Shown in pieces: positions 55,299-64,000 of a DNA stretch of 64,000 nucleotides (position 1 is the first letter of the stretch; the number at the start of each line of letters is the position of its first letter). Where the stretch lies: the NCBI RefSeq assembly GCF_006970865.1, contig NZ_CP035503.1, forward strand, positions 4,043,001 through 4,107,000, in the 5' to 3' direction. Position numbers and translations under genes: made by a program. Under the pieces are notes generated by a model. The model was not told the origin of the DNA. It searched no databases and saw nothing but the letters and a program-made list of their open reading frames with translations. The stretch comes from Rhodoferax sediminis (lineage in GTDB: Bacteria > Pseudomonadota > Gammaproteobacteria > Burkholderiales > Burkholderiaceae_C).

Positions 55299-55988
55299 AT
55301 GTTGTCAAGCCCTTCTGCCCCGATCCGCATCCTTGTCGTGGACGACCATTCCCTGTTCCGCCGGGGATTGACCGCGCTGCTCTCGCGCGAGCCCCAATTC
55401 GAGGTGATCGGCGACGCCGCCGACGCGGGCCAGGCCCAGCGGCGCGCCCAGGAACTCCAGCCCGACGTGATCCTGCTGGACAACCACCTGCCCGGCGTGA
55501 ACGGCGTGGACGCCCTGCCGGCCCTGCGCGAGGCGGCACCGCAAGCACGCATCTTGATGCTCACGGTGAGCGAGGACGAGCGCGATCTGGCGGCCGCCCT
55601 GCGCGGCGGGGCCTGTGGCTACCTGCTCAAAACCATCGAGGGCGACCGCCTGGCGGCTGCCATCGAGCGCGCGATGCGCGGAGAGAGCATCGTGGCCGAC
55701 GAGATGACCGGCAAGCTTGTCGCGGCCTACCGTGACGCCGCCAGCGCGCCCGTGCGTGACACGCCCGCGCAGGAGACGGCGGCGGCAACGCCGTTTGATG
55801 CGCTGTCGCCGCGTGAGCTCGAGATCCTGCGCGGCATTGCACACGGCGCGAGCAACAAGGAAATTGGCCGCAACCTCGGAATTGCGGAAACAACGGTCAA
55901 GAACCATGTGCAGCAGGTGCTGCGCAAACTCAATGTGAGCTCACGCGTCCACGCCGCGGTTATCGCAACCGAAGGCGGCCTGACTTGA
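55299..55988 (+). CDS. narL: Nitrate response regulator NarL
   Basis: This is a 229-residue LuxR-type response regulator. The receiver has VVDDHSLFRRGLTALLSRE, the phosphoacceptor Asp in 'DVILLDNHLPGVNGVDALPA' and the Lys in 'GYLLKTIEGDRLAAAIERAM'. The C-terminal helix-turn-helix is 'LSPRELEILRGIAHGASNKE' with 'IGRNLGIAETTVKNHVQQVL', very like E. coli NarL. It is the partner of NarX immediately upstream and would control narK-narG through TACYYMT-type sites. Confidence 0.94.
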   Translation: MLSSPSAPIRILVVDDHSLFRRGLTALLSREPQFEVIGDAADAGQAQRRAQELQPDVILLDNHLPGVNGVDALPALREAAPQARILMLTVSEDERDLAAALRGGACGYLLKTIEGDRLAAAIERAMRGESIVADEMTGKLVAAYRDAASAPVRDTPAQETAAATPFDALSPRELEILRGIAHGASNKEIGRNLGIAETTVKNHVQQVLRKLNVSSRVHAAVIATEGGLT

Positions 55989-56039
55989 TCCAGCGCAAGT
56001 AAGGGGGCTTATTGCCCGCGGGGTGGTTCTTTGGAACCA
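55985..56039 (+). promoter_or_regulatory. narL-narK1 gap: weak FNR-like site and hairpin
   Basis: TTGATCCAGCGCAA (55985-55998) overlaps the narL stop and matches the FNR consensus at 8 of 10. TGGTTC-TTTG-GAACCA (56024-56039) is a perfect inverted repeat without a T-run, so it is not a standard terminator. Together they suggest a regulated promoter or processing site in the 164-bp gap before narK1. Confidence 0.3.
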
Positions 56040-56152
56040 TGTCGTCGCCTCATCCCTCATCCTTTTGAGGTGCCCATGTGGCTCCACAGGAGGATGTTGA
56101 AGCCAGCGAATGACCCCTAGAGTGGGCTCATGCAAAAACAAGAGTTTGGGTC

Positions 56153-57409
56153 ATGAGCAGGAAGAGTCAGGCCCTGTCGGTGCTGATCGTCAGCACACTG
56201 GCTTTCACCGTGTGTTTCATGGTGTGGATGATGTTTGGCGTGATCGGCATCCCGATCAAAAAAGCACTCCACCTGAATGCCACAGAGTTCGGCCTGCTGG
56301 CCGCGATGCCCGTGCTGACCGGGTCCCTGGTGCGCGTGCCGCTTGGCATGTGGACCGACAAGTTCGGCGGGCGCATCGTGATGTTTGCGCTGATGCTGCT
56401 GTGCGTCGTGCCCATCTACCTGATTTCCCACGCCACGCTGTACTGGCACTACCTCGTGCTGGGTCTTTTCGTCGGTCTGGCCGGCGGTTCGTTTTCGGTC
56501 GGCACGCCCTACGTCGCACGCTGGTTTCCCAAAAACCGCCAGGGCTTTGCCATGGGCGTCTACGGTGCCGGCAACTCCGGCGCCGCCGTCAACAAGTTCG
56601 TGGCGCCGGCGCTGGTGGTGGCCTTTGGCTGGGCCGTCGTGCCCCAGGTGTATGCGGTCGTGATGCTCGCAGCCGCGTTGCTGTTCTGGTTTTTCAGCTA
56701 CCAGGATCCGGCCCATCGGGTCGACTCGAAAATTACTTGGCGCGAGCAGCTCGCCGCCCTGAAGGATCCCAAGGTCTGGAAACTCTGCCAGTTCTATTCC
56801 ATCGTGTTCGGCGGCTATGTGGCCATGAGCCTGTGGATGGTGCAGTACTACGTGGGCGAATATGGCTTCGACATCCGCGCCGCCGCGCTGCTCGCCGCCT
56901 GTTTCTCGCTGCCCGGTGGCGTGCTGCGTGCGGCCGGCGGCTGGCTGTCGGACAAGTACGGCGCTCACTCGGTCACCTGGTGGGTCCTGTGGGTCAGCTG
57001 GATCTGCCTGTTTCTGCTCAGCTACCCGCAAACCAGCTTCACCATTCTGACCGCGAATGGCGAGAAGACATTCCATATCGGCCTCAATGTCTGGGCCTTC
57101 ACCGCACTCATGTTTGTGCTCGGCATAGCCTGGGCGTTCGGCAAGGCCTCCGTATTCAAGTACATCGCGGACGACTACCCCGCCAACATCGGTGTCATCT
57201 CGGGCGTGGTCGGCCTGGCCGGCGGGCTCGGTGGTTTTGTGCTGCCGATCCTGTTCGGCGTTCTGATGGACCTGACGGGCATCCGTTCGAGCGCCTTCAT
57301 GCTGCTGTACGGCGTGGTCTGGGTCTCGCTCATCTGGATGTATTTCACCGAGGTCAGGCGCGCCGCCGTGGTCGGCGACCAGACGAAAGACCTTGGCCTG
57401 CAAGGTTGA
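56153..57409 (+). CDS. narK: Nitrate transporter NarK1-type (nitrate/proton symporter)
   Basis: This is a 418-residue MFS protein with about 12 transmembrane helices. The nitrate-porter signatures are visible: 'FCMVWMMFGVIGIPI'-like helix 1, 'LLAAMPVLTGSLVRVPLGMW' with the conserved Arg and 'GLAGGSFSVGTPYVARWFPK' with 'GFAMGVYGAGNSGAAVNKFV'. The size and the paired arrangement with the next gene fit type I NarK (NarK1), which brings nitrate in with protons. Divided from narK2 by 34 bp. A longer frame in another register overlaps it and is not coding. Confidence 0.92.
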   Translation: MSRKSQALSVLIVSTLAFTVCFMVWMMFGVIGIPIKKALHLNATEFGLLAAMPVLTGSLVRVPLGMWTDKFGGRIVMFALMLLCVVPIYLISHATLYWHYLVLGLFVGLAGGSFSVGTPYVARWFPKNRQGFAMGVYGAGNSGAAVNKFVAPALVVAFGWAVVPQVYAVVMLAAALLFWFFSYQDPAHRVDSKITWREQLAALKDPKVWKLCQFYSIVFGGYVAMSLWMVQYYVGEYGFDIRAAALLAACFSLPGGVLRAAGGWLSDKYGAHSVTWWVLWVSWICLFLLSYPQTSFTILTANGEKTFHIGLNVWAFTALMFVLGIAWAFGKASVFKYIADDYPANIGVISGVVGLAGGLGGFVLPILFGVLMDLTGIRSSAFMLLYGVVWVSLIWMYFTEVRRAAVVGDQTKDLGLQG

Positions 57410-57443
57410 AGGCAAACATTTCCACCAAGAAACGGAATTCACC

Positions 57444-58859
57444 ATGACAACATCGGCATCAGGAACCACCGGTACCGGAAAGCTGCTGGCCCTGTGGACC
57501 CCGGAGGACAAGGCCTTCTGGGCAGAAGAAGGCAAGGCCATCGCGAACCGCAATCTGTGGATTTCCATTCCCGCCCTGTTCCTCGCTTTCGCCGTCTGGA
57601 TGGTGTGGAGCGCCGTGGTCGTGCAGTTGCCCGCCGTCGGTTTCAAATACAGCACGGACGAGCTGTTCTGGCTGGCCGCCCTGCCCTCGCTGGCAGGTGC
57701 CACGCTGCGCATCTTTTATTCGTTCATGGTGCCCATCGTCGGCGGGCGGCGCTGGACCGTGCTCTCCACGCTGTCGCTCCTGATTCCCGCCATCGGCATC
57801 GGGTTTGCCGTGCAAGACCTGCAAACGCCGTACTGGGTGATGCTCACTCTGGCCGCATTGTGCGGCTTCGGTGGCGGCAACTTCAGCTCCAGCATGTCCA
57901 ACATCAGCTTCTTCTTTCCCAAGGAGCGCAAGGGCTCGGCCCTCGGCCTCAACGCCGGACTGGGAAACCTGGGGGTTTCTGCCGTCCAGTTCATGGTGCC
58001 GCTGGTGATTTCTGTCGGGATTTTCGGCTGGTTCGGCGGCGACGCTCGAACCGTGCAGATGCCCGGCGGCGTCATGAAGCAGATCTGGCTGCAAAACGCA
58101 GCCTTCGTCTGGGTCATTCCAATCTTGATTACGTCGCTGCTGGCCTATCTGATGATGAACGACATCGCCGACGCCAAGGCCTCTTTCTCCGAGCAGGCCG
58201 TGATTTTCAAGCGCAAGCACAACTGGGTGATGTGCTGGCTGTACCTGGGAACCTTCGGCTCCTTCATTGGCTTTTCAGCCGGGTTTCCGCTGCTGATCAA
58301 GAGCCAGTTCCCCGGCGTAAATCCGCTGGAATTCGCCTGGATGGGGCCATTTCTAGGCGCCTTGATCCGACCTGTGGGCGGCTGGCTGGCCGACAAGATG
58401 GGGGGCGCCCGCGTAAGTCTGTGGACCTTTGTCGCGATGGCCGCGGGCGTCTATGGCGTGATGCAGTATTTGCCGCACGGCGGCGCCGGCGGGAATCTGA
58501 CCGGATTTTTCCTGTGCTTCATGGCGCTGTTCCTCGCCTCGGGTGTCGGCAATGGCTCCACGTTTCGCATGATCCCGGTGATTTTCATGGATGAATGCCT
58601 CGAAGCCGTGCGCGGCCAAGGCCCCGAGGCGCAGGCTCAAGCAGCCAGGGAAGGCACCAAGCAGGGCGCAGCCGTCCTCGGATTCACCGCTGCCATGGGC
58701 GCCTATGGTGGCTTCTTTATCCCCAAAAGCTATGGAACCTCCATCGCCATGACAGGCAGCCCTCATGCAGCGCTGTGGTGGTTCATCGTTTTCTATATCA
58801 CCTGCATCGCGGTCACCTGGTGGTTCTACGCCCGCCGCGGTGCAGAGCGGCCGTGCTGA
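57444..58859 (+). CDS. narK: Nitrate/nitrite antiporter NarK2-type
   Basis: This is a 471-residue MFS transporter with an N-terminal cytoplasmic leader ('LLALWTPEDKAFWAEEGKAI'). 'SLAGATLRIFYSFMVPIVGG', 'GFGGGNFSSSMSNISFFFPK' with 'ERKGSALGLNAGLGNLGVSA', and a long loop before the last helices ('EGTKQGAAVLGFTAAMGAYG') follow. These features fit type II NarK (NarK2), a nitrate/nitrite exchanger that also exports nitrite. In some bacteria NarK1 and NarK2 are one fused protein; here they are separate adjacent genes. CGGAA stands before the ATG. narG starts 36 bp later. Confidence 0.92.
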   Translation: MTTSASGTTGTGKLLALWTPEDKAFWAEEGKAIANRNLWISIPALFLAFAVWMVWSAVVVQLPAVGFKYSTDELFWLAALPSLAGATLRIFYSFMVPIVGGRRWTVLSTLSLLIPAIGIGFAVQDLQTPYWVMLTLAALCGFGGGNFSSSMSNISFFFPKERKGSALGLNAGLGNLGVSAVQFMVPLVISVGIFGWFGGDARTVQMPGGVMKQIWLQNAAFVWVIPILITSLLAYLMMNDIADAKASFSEQAVIFKRKHNWVMCWLYLGTFGSFIGFSAGFPLLIKSQFPGVNPLEFAWMGPFLGALIRPVGGWLADKMGGARVSLWTFVAMAAGVYGVMQYLPHGGAGGNLTGFFLCFMALFLASGVGNGSTFRMIPVIFMDECLEAVRGQGPEAQAQAAREGTKQGAAVLGFTAAMGAYGGFFIPKSYGTSIAMTGSPHAALWWFIVFYITCIAVTWWFYARRGAERPC

Positions 58860-58895
58860 ACCGCACTCGCAACCCCCTTACTTTGAGGAAACAAG

Positions 58896-61800
58896 ATGAG
58901 CCACTTTCTCGATCGACTGAACTATTTCTCCAACCCCAAAGAAACATTTTCCGGGGATCATGGGGTGACCACCGGAGAAGACCGGACCTGGGAAGATGCT
59001 TACCGCAACCGCTGGGCGCACGACAAGATCGTGCGTTCCACGCACGGCGTCAATTGCACAGGTTCGTGCTCCTGGAAGATTTACGTCAAGGGCGGCATCG
59101 TCACCTGGGAAACGCAGCAAACCGACTATCCGCGCACGCGCTGGGACATGCCCAATCACGAGCCGCGCGGCTGCTCGCGCGGCGCCAGCTACAGCTGGTA
59201 TCTGTATAGCGCGAACCGCGTCAAGTACCCCATGGTGCGCGGCCGGCTACTCAAGTCCTGGCGCGAAGCACGCATCGCGCACGACCCGGTTGACGCGTGG
59301 GCCAGCATTGTCCAGTCCGACGCCAAACGGCGCGACTACCAGAGCGTGCGCGGGCTCGGCGGCTTTGTGCGCTCCACTTGGGACGAGGTCAACGAGATCG
59401 TCGCGGCCTCCAACGTCTACACCATCAAGAAGCACGGGCCTGACCGCATTGTCGGGTTCTCGCCGATTCCCGCGATGTCGATGATCAGCTACGCCTCGGG
59501 CAGCCGCTATTTGTCGCTGATCGGCGGCGTGAACCTGAGCTTTTACGACTGGTACTGCGATCTGCCGCCCAGCAGCCCGCAGGTGTGGGGGGAACAGACC
59601 GACGTGCCCGAGTCGGCCGACTGGTACAACTCCACCTTCATCATGGCCTGGGGCTCCAATGTGCCGCAGACGCGCACGCCCGACGCGCACTTCTTCACGG
59701 AGGTGCGTTACAAGGGCGCCAAAATTATTTCGATCACGCCCGACTACTCCGAGGTCGCGAAGCTGGCAGACCTGTGGCTGCATCCCAAGCAGGGCACCGA
59801 CGCAGCCGTCGCCATGGCCATGGGCCACGTGATCCTGAAGGAGTTCTACTTCGACAAGCGCAGTGCGTACTTCGACAATTACGCACGGCGCTATACCGAT
59901 CTGCCGATGCTGGTGATGCTCAAAGAGCACACGACTGCCGCCGGCGACAAGATCATGGTGCCGGATCGCTATGTACGCGCCTCGGACTTCAACGGCAAGC
60001 TGGGCCAGGCCAACAACCCTGAATGGAAGACCGTTGCCTTCGATGAAGTGGGCAAGGTCGTGCTGCCGAATGGAGCGATTGGCTTTCGCTGGGGTCCCGA
60101 AGGCCGGGCCGATGAAGGCCAGTGGAATCTGGAAGCCAAGGAAGCGCGCCACGGCAACGAGGTGAAACTCAAACTGTCGCTGCTGGAGGGCGACAAACTG
60201 GGCACCACCACGGCCCAGGTTGGTTTTCCGTATTTCGGCAACGTCGAAAATCCGCATTACACCAACAACCCGGGCGATGACATTACCGTGCGCACCGTGC
60301 CGGCCCATCTGATTTCGCTCGGCAAGGAGGGCGACAAGCGCGAGGTCCTCGTGACCACCGTGTTCGACCTGCTGGCGGCCAATTATGGTATCGCGCGGGG
60401 ACTGCCTGGCGAGCACGCCGCGCGAAGCTATGACGATAACGCGCCCTACACACCAGCCTGGCAGGAGCAAATCACGGGGGTGCCGCGCGAGCAGGTCATC
60501 ACGGTGGCACGGCAGTTTGCCGATAACGCGGAAAAAACCCAGGGCAAGTCGATGATCATCATCGGCGCGGGCATGAACCACTGGTACAACTGCGACATGA
60601 ACTACCGCGGCATCATCAACATGCTGATGATGTGCGGTTGCATCGGCAAGAGCGGTGGTGGCTGGGCCCACTATGTGGGCCAGGAGAAGCTGCGGCCACA
60701 GACCGGCTGGACAGCCCTCGCCTTTGCGCTCGACTGGATCCGCCCGCCGCGCCAGATGAATTCCACCAGTTTTTTCTACGCGCATACCGACCAGTGGCGC
60801 TACGAAAAACTCGGCCTGGAAGAAGTACTGTCGCCACTGGCCGACAAGAAAACATTTGGCGGCAGCATGATCGACTACAACGTGCGCGCCGAGCGCATGG
60901 GGTGGCTGCCATCGGCACCGCAGCTGCAAACCAACCCGCTGCAGGTCGTGCGCGATGCACAGGCCGCAGGCGTCGATCCCAGGGACTACGCGGTCAAGGG
61001 TCTGAAGGACGGCTCCTTGAAGATGAGTTGCACCGACCCCGATCACCCCGACAACTGGCCGCGCAACATGTTCGTGTGGCGCTCCAACATCCTGGGTTCG
61101 TCCGGCAAGGGACACGAGTACTTCCTCAAGCATCTGCTCGGCACGACCCACGGCGTGCAGGGAAAAGATCTGGGTGCGGACCAGGCCAAGCCCACCGAAG
61201 TGGTGTGGCACGACAAGGCCCCGGAAGGCAAACTCGACCTGCTCGTCACGCTGGACTTTCGCATGAGCACCACCTGCCTGTACAGCGACATTGTGTTGCC
61301 CACCGCCACCTGGTACGAGAAAAACGATCTCAACACCAGCGACATGCACCCCTTCATCCATCCGCTGTCCACCGCCGTGGATCCGGCCTGGCAGTCGAGG
61401 AGCGACTGGGAAATCTACAAGGGCTTCGCCAGGAAGTTCAGCGAGATCTGTGTGGGACACCTGGGGGTGGAACGCGAGCTGGTACTCACACCCTTGATGC
61501 ACGACAGCCCGTCCGAGCTGGCCCAACCCTTCGAGGTGAAGGACTGGAAGCGCGGCGAATGCGATTTGATTCCGGGCAAGACGGCCCCGAACCTTCAGGT
61601 GGTCGAGCGCGACTACCCCAACGTCTACAAGCGCTTCACGGCGTTGGGTCCCCTGATGGGCAAGGTCGGCAACGGCGGCAAGGGTATCGGCTGGAACACC
61701 CAGACGGAGGTCAGGCAGCTCGGCGAACTCAGCGGCCTGGTCACGGCGGAAGGTGCCACCTGCGGCATGCCGAAGATCGACACCGACATCGACGCTTGCG

Positions 61801-62678
61801 AGACCGTGTTGATGCTGGCGCCGGAGACCAATGGCCATGTGGCCGTCAAGGCCTGGGCCGCCCTGAGCAAGCAGACCGGGATTGACCACACCCACCTGGC
61901 GCTGCACCGCGAGGATGAGAAAATCCGCTTCCGCGACATCCAGGCGCAACCCCGCAAGATCATCAGCTCGCCGACCTGGAGCGGCATCGAATCCGAGACC
62001 GTTTCGTACAACGCGGGCTACACCAATGTGCACGAGCTGATTCCCTGGCGCACCTTGACCGGGCGCCAGCAGTTCTATCTCGACCACCCCTGGATGATTG
62101 CGTTCGGCGAAGGCCTGGCGAGCTACCGCCCGCCGGTGGACTTGAAGACGACCGCTGGCATGCAGGGCATCAAGCCCAACGGCAATCCCGAGATTGCGCT
62201 GAGCTTCATCACGCCGCACCAGAAGTGGGGGATTCACTCCACCTACACCGACAACCTGCTGATGCTCACGCTCAGCCGCGGCGGGCCCTGTGTGTGGATC
62301 AGCGAAGACGACGCGAAACGCATCGGGATCGTGGACAACGACTGGATCGAACTGTTCAACGTCAATGGCGCGCTCACGGCCCGTGCCGTCGTGAGCCAGC
62401 GGGTGCTGCCCGGCATGGTCATGATGTATCACGCCCAGGAGAAAATTATCAACACACCGGGCTCGGAGATCACCGGGGCGCGCGGCGGTATTCACAATTC
62501 GGTGACACGGATCGTGCTCAAGCCGACGCACATGATCGGCGGCTACGCGCAGTTCAGCTACGGCTTCAACTACTACGGCACGATCGGCACCAATCGCGAC
62601 GAATTCGTGCTGGTTCGCAAAATGGCCAAGGTCGACTGGCTGGATACACCCGCCCCTGCGACGCCCGCGACCGCCTGA
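58896..62678 (+). CDS. narG: Respiratory nitrate reductase alpha subunit NarG
   Basis: This is a 1260-residue Mo-bisMGD catalytic subunit reducing nitrate to nitrite on the cytoplasmic side. The FS0 ligand set is clear near the N-terminus: HGVNCTGSCSW gives His and two Cys, and 'MPNHEPRGCSRGASYSWYLY' gives the third Cys. 'YDWYCDLPPSSPQVWGEQTD' holds the Asp that binds molybdenum, and 'NSTFIMAWGSNVPQTRTPDA' and 'PTATWYEKNDLNTSDMHPFI' follow. The C-terminal 'TPHQKWGIHSTYTDN' is the substrate-channel side. Full length for the family. TTGAGGAAACAAG precedes the ATG. Confidence 0.97.
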   Translation: MSHFLDRLNYFSNPKETFSGDHGVTTGEDRTWEDAYRNRWAHDKIVRSTHGVNCTGSCSWKIYVKGGIVTWETQQTDYPRTRWDMPNHEPRGCSRGASYSWYLYSANRVKYPMVRGRLLKSWREARIAHDPVDAWASIVQSDAKRRDYQSVRGLGGFVRSTWDEVNEIVAASNVYTIKKHGPDRIVGFSPIPAMSMISYASGSRYLSLIGGVNLSFYDWYCDLPPSSPQVWGEQTDVPESADWYNSTFIMAWGSNVPQTRTPDAHFFTEVRYKGAKIISITPDYSEVAKLADLWLHPKQGTDAAVAMAMGHVILKEFYFDKRSAYFDNYARRYTDLPMLVMLKEHTTAAGDKIMVPDRYVRASDFNGKLGQANNPEWKTVAFDEVGKVVLPNGAIGFRWGPEGRADEGQWNLEAKEARHGNEVKLKLSLLEGDKLGTTTAQVGFPYFGNVENPHYTNNPGDDITVRTVPAHLISLGKEGDKREVLVTTVFDLLAANYGIARGLPGEHAARSYDDNAPYTPAWQEQITGVPREQVITVARQFADNAEKTQGKSMIIIGAGMNHWYNCDMNYRGIINMLMMCGCIGKSGGGWAHYVGQEKLRPQTGWTALAFALDWIRPPRQMNSTSFFYAHTDQWRYEKLGLEEVLSPLADKKTFGGSMIDYNVRAERMGWLPSAPQLQTNPLQVVRDAQAAGVDPRDYAVKGLKDGSLKMSCTDPDHPDNWPRNMFVWRSNILGSSGKGHEYFLKHLLGTTHGVQGKDLGADQAKPTEVVWHDKAPEGKLDLLVTLDFRMSTTCLYSDIVLPTATWYEKNDLNTSDMHPFIHPLSTAVDPAWQSRSDWEIYKGFARKFSEICVGHLGVERELVLTPLMHDSPSELAQPFEVKDWKRGECDLIPGKTAPNLQVVERDYPNVYKRFTALGPLMGKVGNGGKGIGWNTQTEVRQLGELSGLVTAEGATCGMPKIDTDIDACETVLMLAPETNGHVAVKAWAALSKQTGIDHTHLALHREDEKIRFRDIQAQPRKIISSPTWSGIESETVSYNAGYTNVHELIPWRTLTGRQQFYLDHPWMIAFGEGLASYRPPVDLKTTAGMQGIKPNGNPEIALSFITPHQKWGIHSTYTDNLLMLTLSRGGPCVWISEDDAKRIGIVDNDWIELFNVNGALTARAVVSQRVLPGMVMMYHAQEKIINTPGSEITGARGGIHNSVTRIVLKPTHMIGGYAQFSYGFNYYGTIGTNRDEFVLVRKMAKVDWLDTPAPATPATA

Positions 62679-62698
62679 CCCGCACAAGGAGAATCCGC

Positions 62699-64000
62699 AT
62701 GAAAATACGCGCCCAAATCGGCATGGTACTCAATCTGGACAAGTGCATCGGCTGCCATACCTGCTCCGTCACCTGTAAAAACGTATGGACCAGCCGCCCC
62801 GGCATGGAATACGCCTGGTTCAACAACGTCGAGACCAAGCCCGGCATTGGTTACCCCAAGGAATGGGAAAACCAGGACAAGTGGAACGGTGGCTGGATTC
62901 GAAAGGCTAACGGCAAGATCGAGCCGCGCCAGGGGGTCAAGTGGAAATTGCTGATGCGCATCTTTGCCAACCCCAATCTGCCGGAAATAGACGACTACTA
63001 CGAACCCTTCACCTTCGATTACGCCCATCTGCAATCGGCACCGGAAATGACGGCGACGCCCACCGCGCGGCCCCGCAGTCTCATCACCGGTCAGCGCATG
63101 GAAAAAATTGAGTGGGGCCCGAACTGGGAAGAAATACTGGGCGGGGAATTCAGCAAGCGCTCAAAGGACAGGAATTTTGATGACATCCAGAAGGACATCT
63201 ACGGCCAGTTCGAAAACACCTTCATGATGTACCTGCCCCGGCTGTGCGAGCACTGCCTGAATCCGGCGTGTGTCGCCAGCTGCCCGTCGGGTTCGATCTA
63301 CAAGCGCGAGGAAGATGGCATTGTCCTGATCGACCAGGACAAGTGCCGCGGCTGGCGTATGTGCGTGAGTGGCTGCCCCTACAAGAAGATCTACTACAAC
63401 TGGAAATCCGGCAAGGCCGAGAAGTGCACTTTCTGCTACCCGCGTATCGAGGTGGGCCAGCCCACCGTGTGCAGCGAGACCTGCGTGGGGCGCATCCGGT
63501 ACCTGGGCGTGCTGCTGTATGACGCCGACCGCATCCAGGAAGCGGCCAGCGTGGAACACGACCGCGACCTCTACCAGGCGCAACTCGATATCTTCCTCGA
63601 CCCGTTCGACCCCAAGGTGATCGAGCAGGCGCGCGCTGACGGGATTCCCGACGCCTGGATGGATGCGGCGCGCAAGAGCCCCGTCTACAAAATGGCGGTG
63701 CAATGGAAAGTCGCACTGCCGCTGCACCCCGAATACCGCACGCTGCCCATGGTCTGGTACGTGCCGCCGCTGTCGCCTATCACGGCCGCAGCCAACGCGG
63801 GACAAGTGGGTATCAACGGCGAGATTCCCGACGTCAGCCAATTGCGAATTCCGGTCAAGTACCTGGCCAACTTGCTGACCGCCGGCGACACCATGCCTGT
63901 GGTACGTGCACTCGAGCGCATGCTGGCCATGCGGGCCTACCAGCGCGAAAAGCATGTGGACGGCCGCATCAACCTCGCGGCGCTGAACCAGGTCCAGATG
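62699..64000 (+). CDS. narH: Respiratory nitrate reductase beta subunit NarH (5' part, runs off window)
   Basis: An ATG at 62699, after AAGGAG, opens a frame still open at the window end (434 codons). It carries electrons from NarI to NarG through four clusters. 'LNLDKCIGCHTCSVTCKNVW' is the first cysteine set, 'CEHCLNPACVASCPSGSIYK' the second. 'KCRGWRMCVSGCPYKKIYYN' has Trp in place of a Cys, as needed for the [3Fe-4S] cluster, and 'KCTFCYPRIEVGQPTVCSET' is the last. The expected narJ and narI should follow beyond the window. Confidence 0.96.
   Translation, partial: MKIRAQIGMVLNLDKCIGCHTCSVTCKNVWTSRPGMEYAWFNNVETKPGIGYPKEWENQDKWNGGWIRKANGKIEPRQGVKWKLLMRIFANPNLPEIDDYYEPFTFDYAHLQSAPEMTATPTARPRSLITGQRMEKIEWGPNWEEILGGEFSKRSKDRNFDDIQKDIYGQFENTFMMYLPRLCEHCLNPACVASCPSGSIYKREEDGIVLIDQDKCRGWRMCVSGCPYKKIYYNWKSGKAEKCTFCYPRIEVGQPTVCSETCVGRIRYLGVLLYDADRIQEAASVEHDRDLYQAQLDIFLDPFDPKVIEQARADGIPDAWMDAARKSPVYKMAVQWKVALPLHPEYRTLPMVWYVPPLSPITAAANAGQVGINGEIPDVSQLRIPVKYLANLLTAGDTMPVVRALERMLAMRAYQREKHVDGRINLAALNQVQM

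Noticed and set aside
56003..56039. Rho-independent terminator after narL
   Set aside because: Hairpins are present (GGGC...GCCC and TGGTTC...GAACCA) but neither is followed by a T-run.
56110..57447. A 445-codon frame in another register across narK1
   Set aside because: Overlaps narK1 completely; lacks hydrophobic segments, whereas the narK1 frame gives 12 clear membrane helices.
59247..62687. A 1146-codon open frame on the minus strand opposite narG
   Set aside because: It is the high-GC shadow of narG: no family-like motifs, and the plus strand carries unmistakable NarG sequence with a ribosome binding site.

Overview
The window is one contiguous stretch of high-GC bacterial chromosome, densely coded on both strands. 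No rRNA, tRNA, transposase, prophage or CRISPR array was seen. Gene content points to the Burkholderiales, most likely family Comamonadaceae: Bug-type solute receptors, PhaM, DUF3567, a small Rhodoferax-like HiPIP, a second EF-G gene outside a ribosomal operon, and a short AGCGCTT-type repeat scattered between and inside genes. The genus cannot be fixed from the sequence alone.

Layout. 1-8.0 kb: a partial gene tail, a low-GC VOC protein, recG, the queuosine pair queA-tgt, a type II haloacid dehalogenase and an EF-G. 8.0-10.6 kb and 16.1-19.6 kb: two look-alike modules, each a small CxxC protein followed by a TonB-dependent receptor; the second also has a PCu(A)C copper chaperone. 10.7-14.1 kb: an operon of FAD hydroxylase, 59-aa protein, Bug receptor and MarR regulator, with a palindromic operator over its promoter. 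14.0-16.0 kb: FIST protein and PhaM. 19.6-31.1 kb: mixed metabolism (two enoyl-CoA hydratases, MarC, HiPIP, fumarylacetoacetase-type hydrolase with IclR regulator, DUF3108, DUF3567, ChaN lipoprotein, PurU, Psd, DUF445, class V aminotransferase). 31.2-38.2 kb: a single-chain biotin-dependent acyl-CoA carboxylase divergent from a TAXI-type TRAP transporter with DUF1850 partner. 38.5-44.7 kb: a GGDEF-EAL protein, then putA divergent from an Lrp-type regulator. 44.8-49.6 kb: an unknown conserved protein, YggS, PilT-PilU and a 3-hydroxyisobutyrate dehydrogenase-like enzyme. 49.7-52.3 kb: the dolP-diaA-yraN / rsmI group. 53.3-64.0 kb: a respiratory nitrate reduction locus narX-narL-narK1-narK2-narG-narH that runs off the window and has an FNR-type box in front of narX.

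Working together. The nar locus can sense nitrate (NarXL), import it and exchange nitrite (NarK1/NarK2) and reduce it at the membrane (NarGH). The carboxylase/TRAP region and the hydroxylase/Bug region look like uptake-plus-catabolism of organic acids or aromatics. The two receptor modules look metal related, with copper the best guess for the second.

The most unusual signal is a roughly 62-nt palindromic repeat present in frame inside at least five protein genes (recG, the DUF3108 gene, the chaN-type gene, the fused carboxylase, and three times in putA), as well as in intergenic DNA. The same nucleotide motif is read in all three frames in different hosts, so it behaves as a protein-tolerated DNA repeat rather than a conserved peptide.
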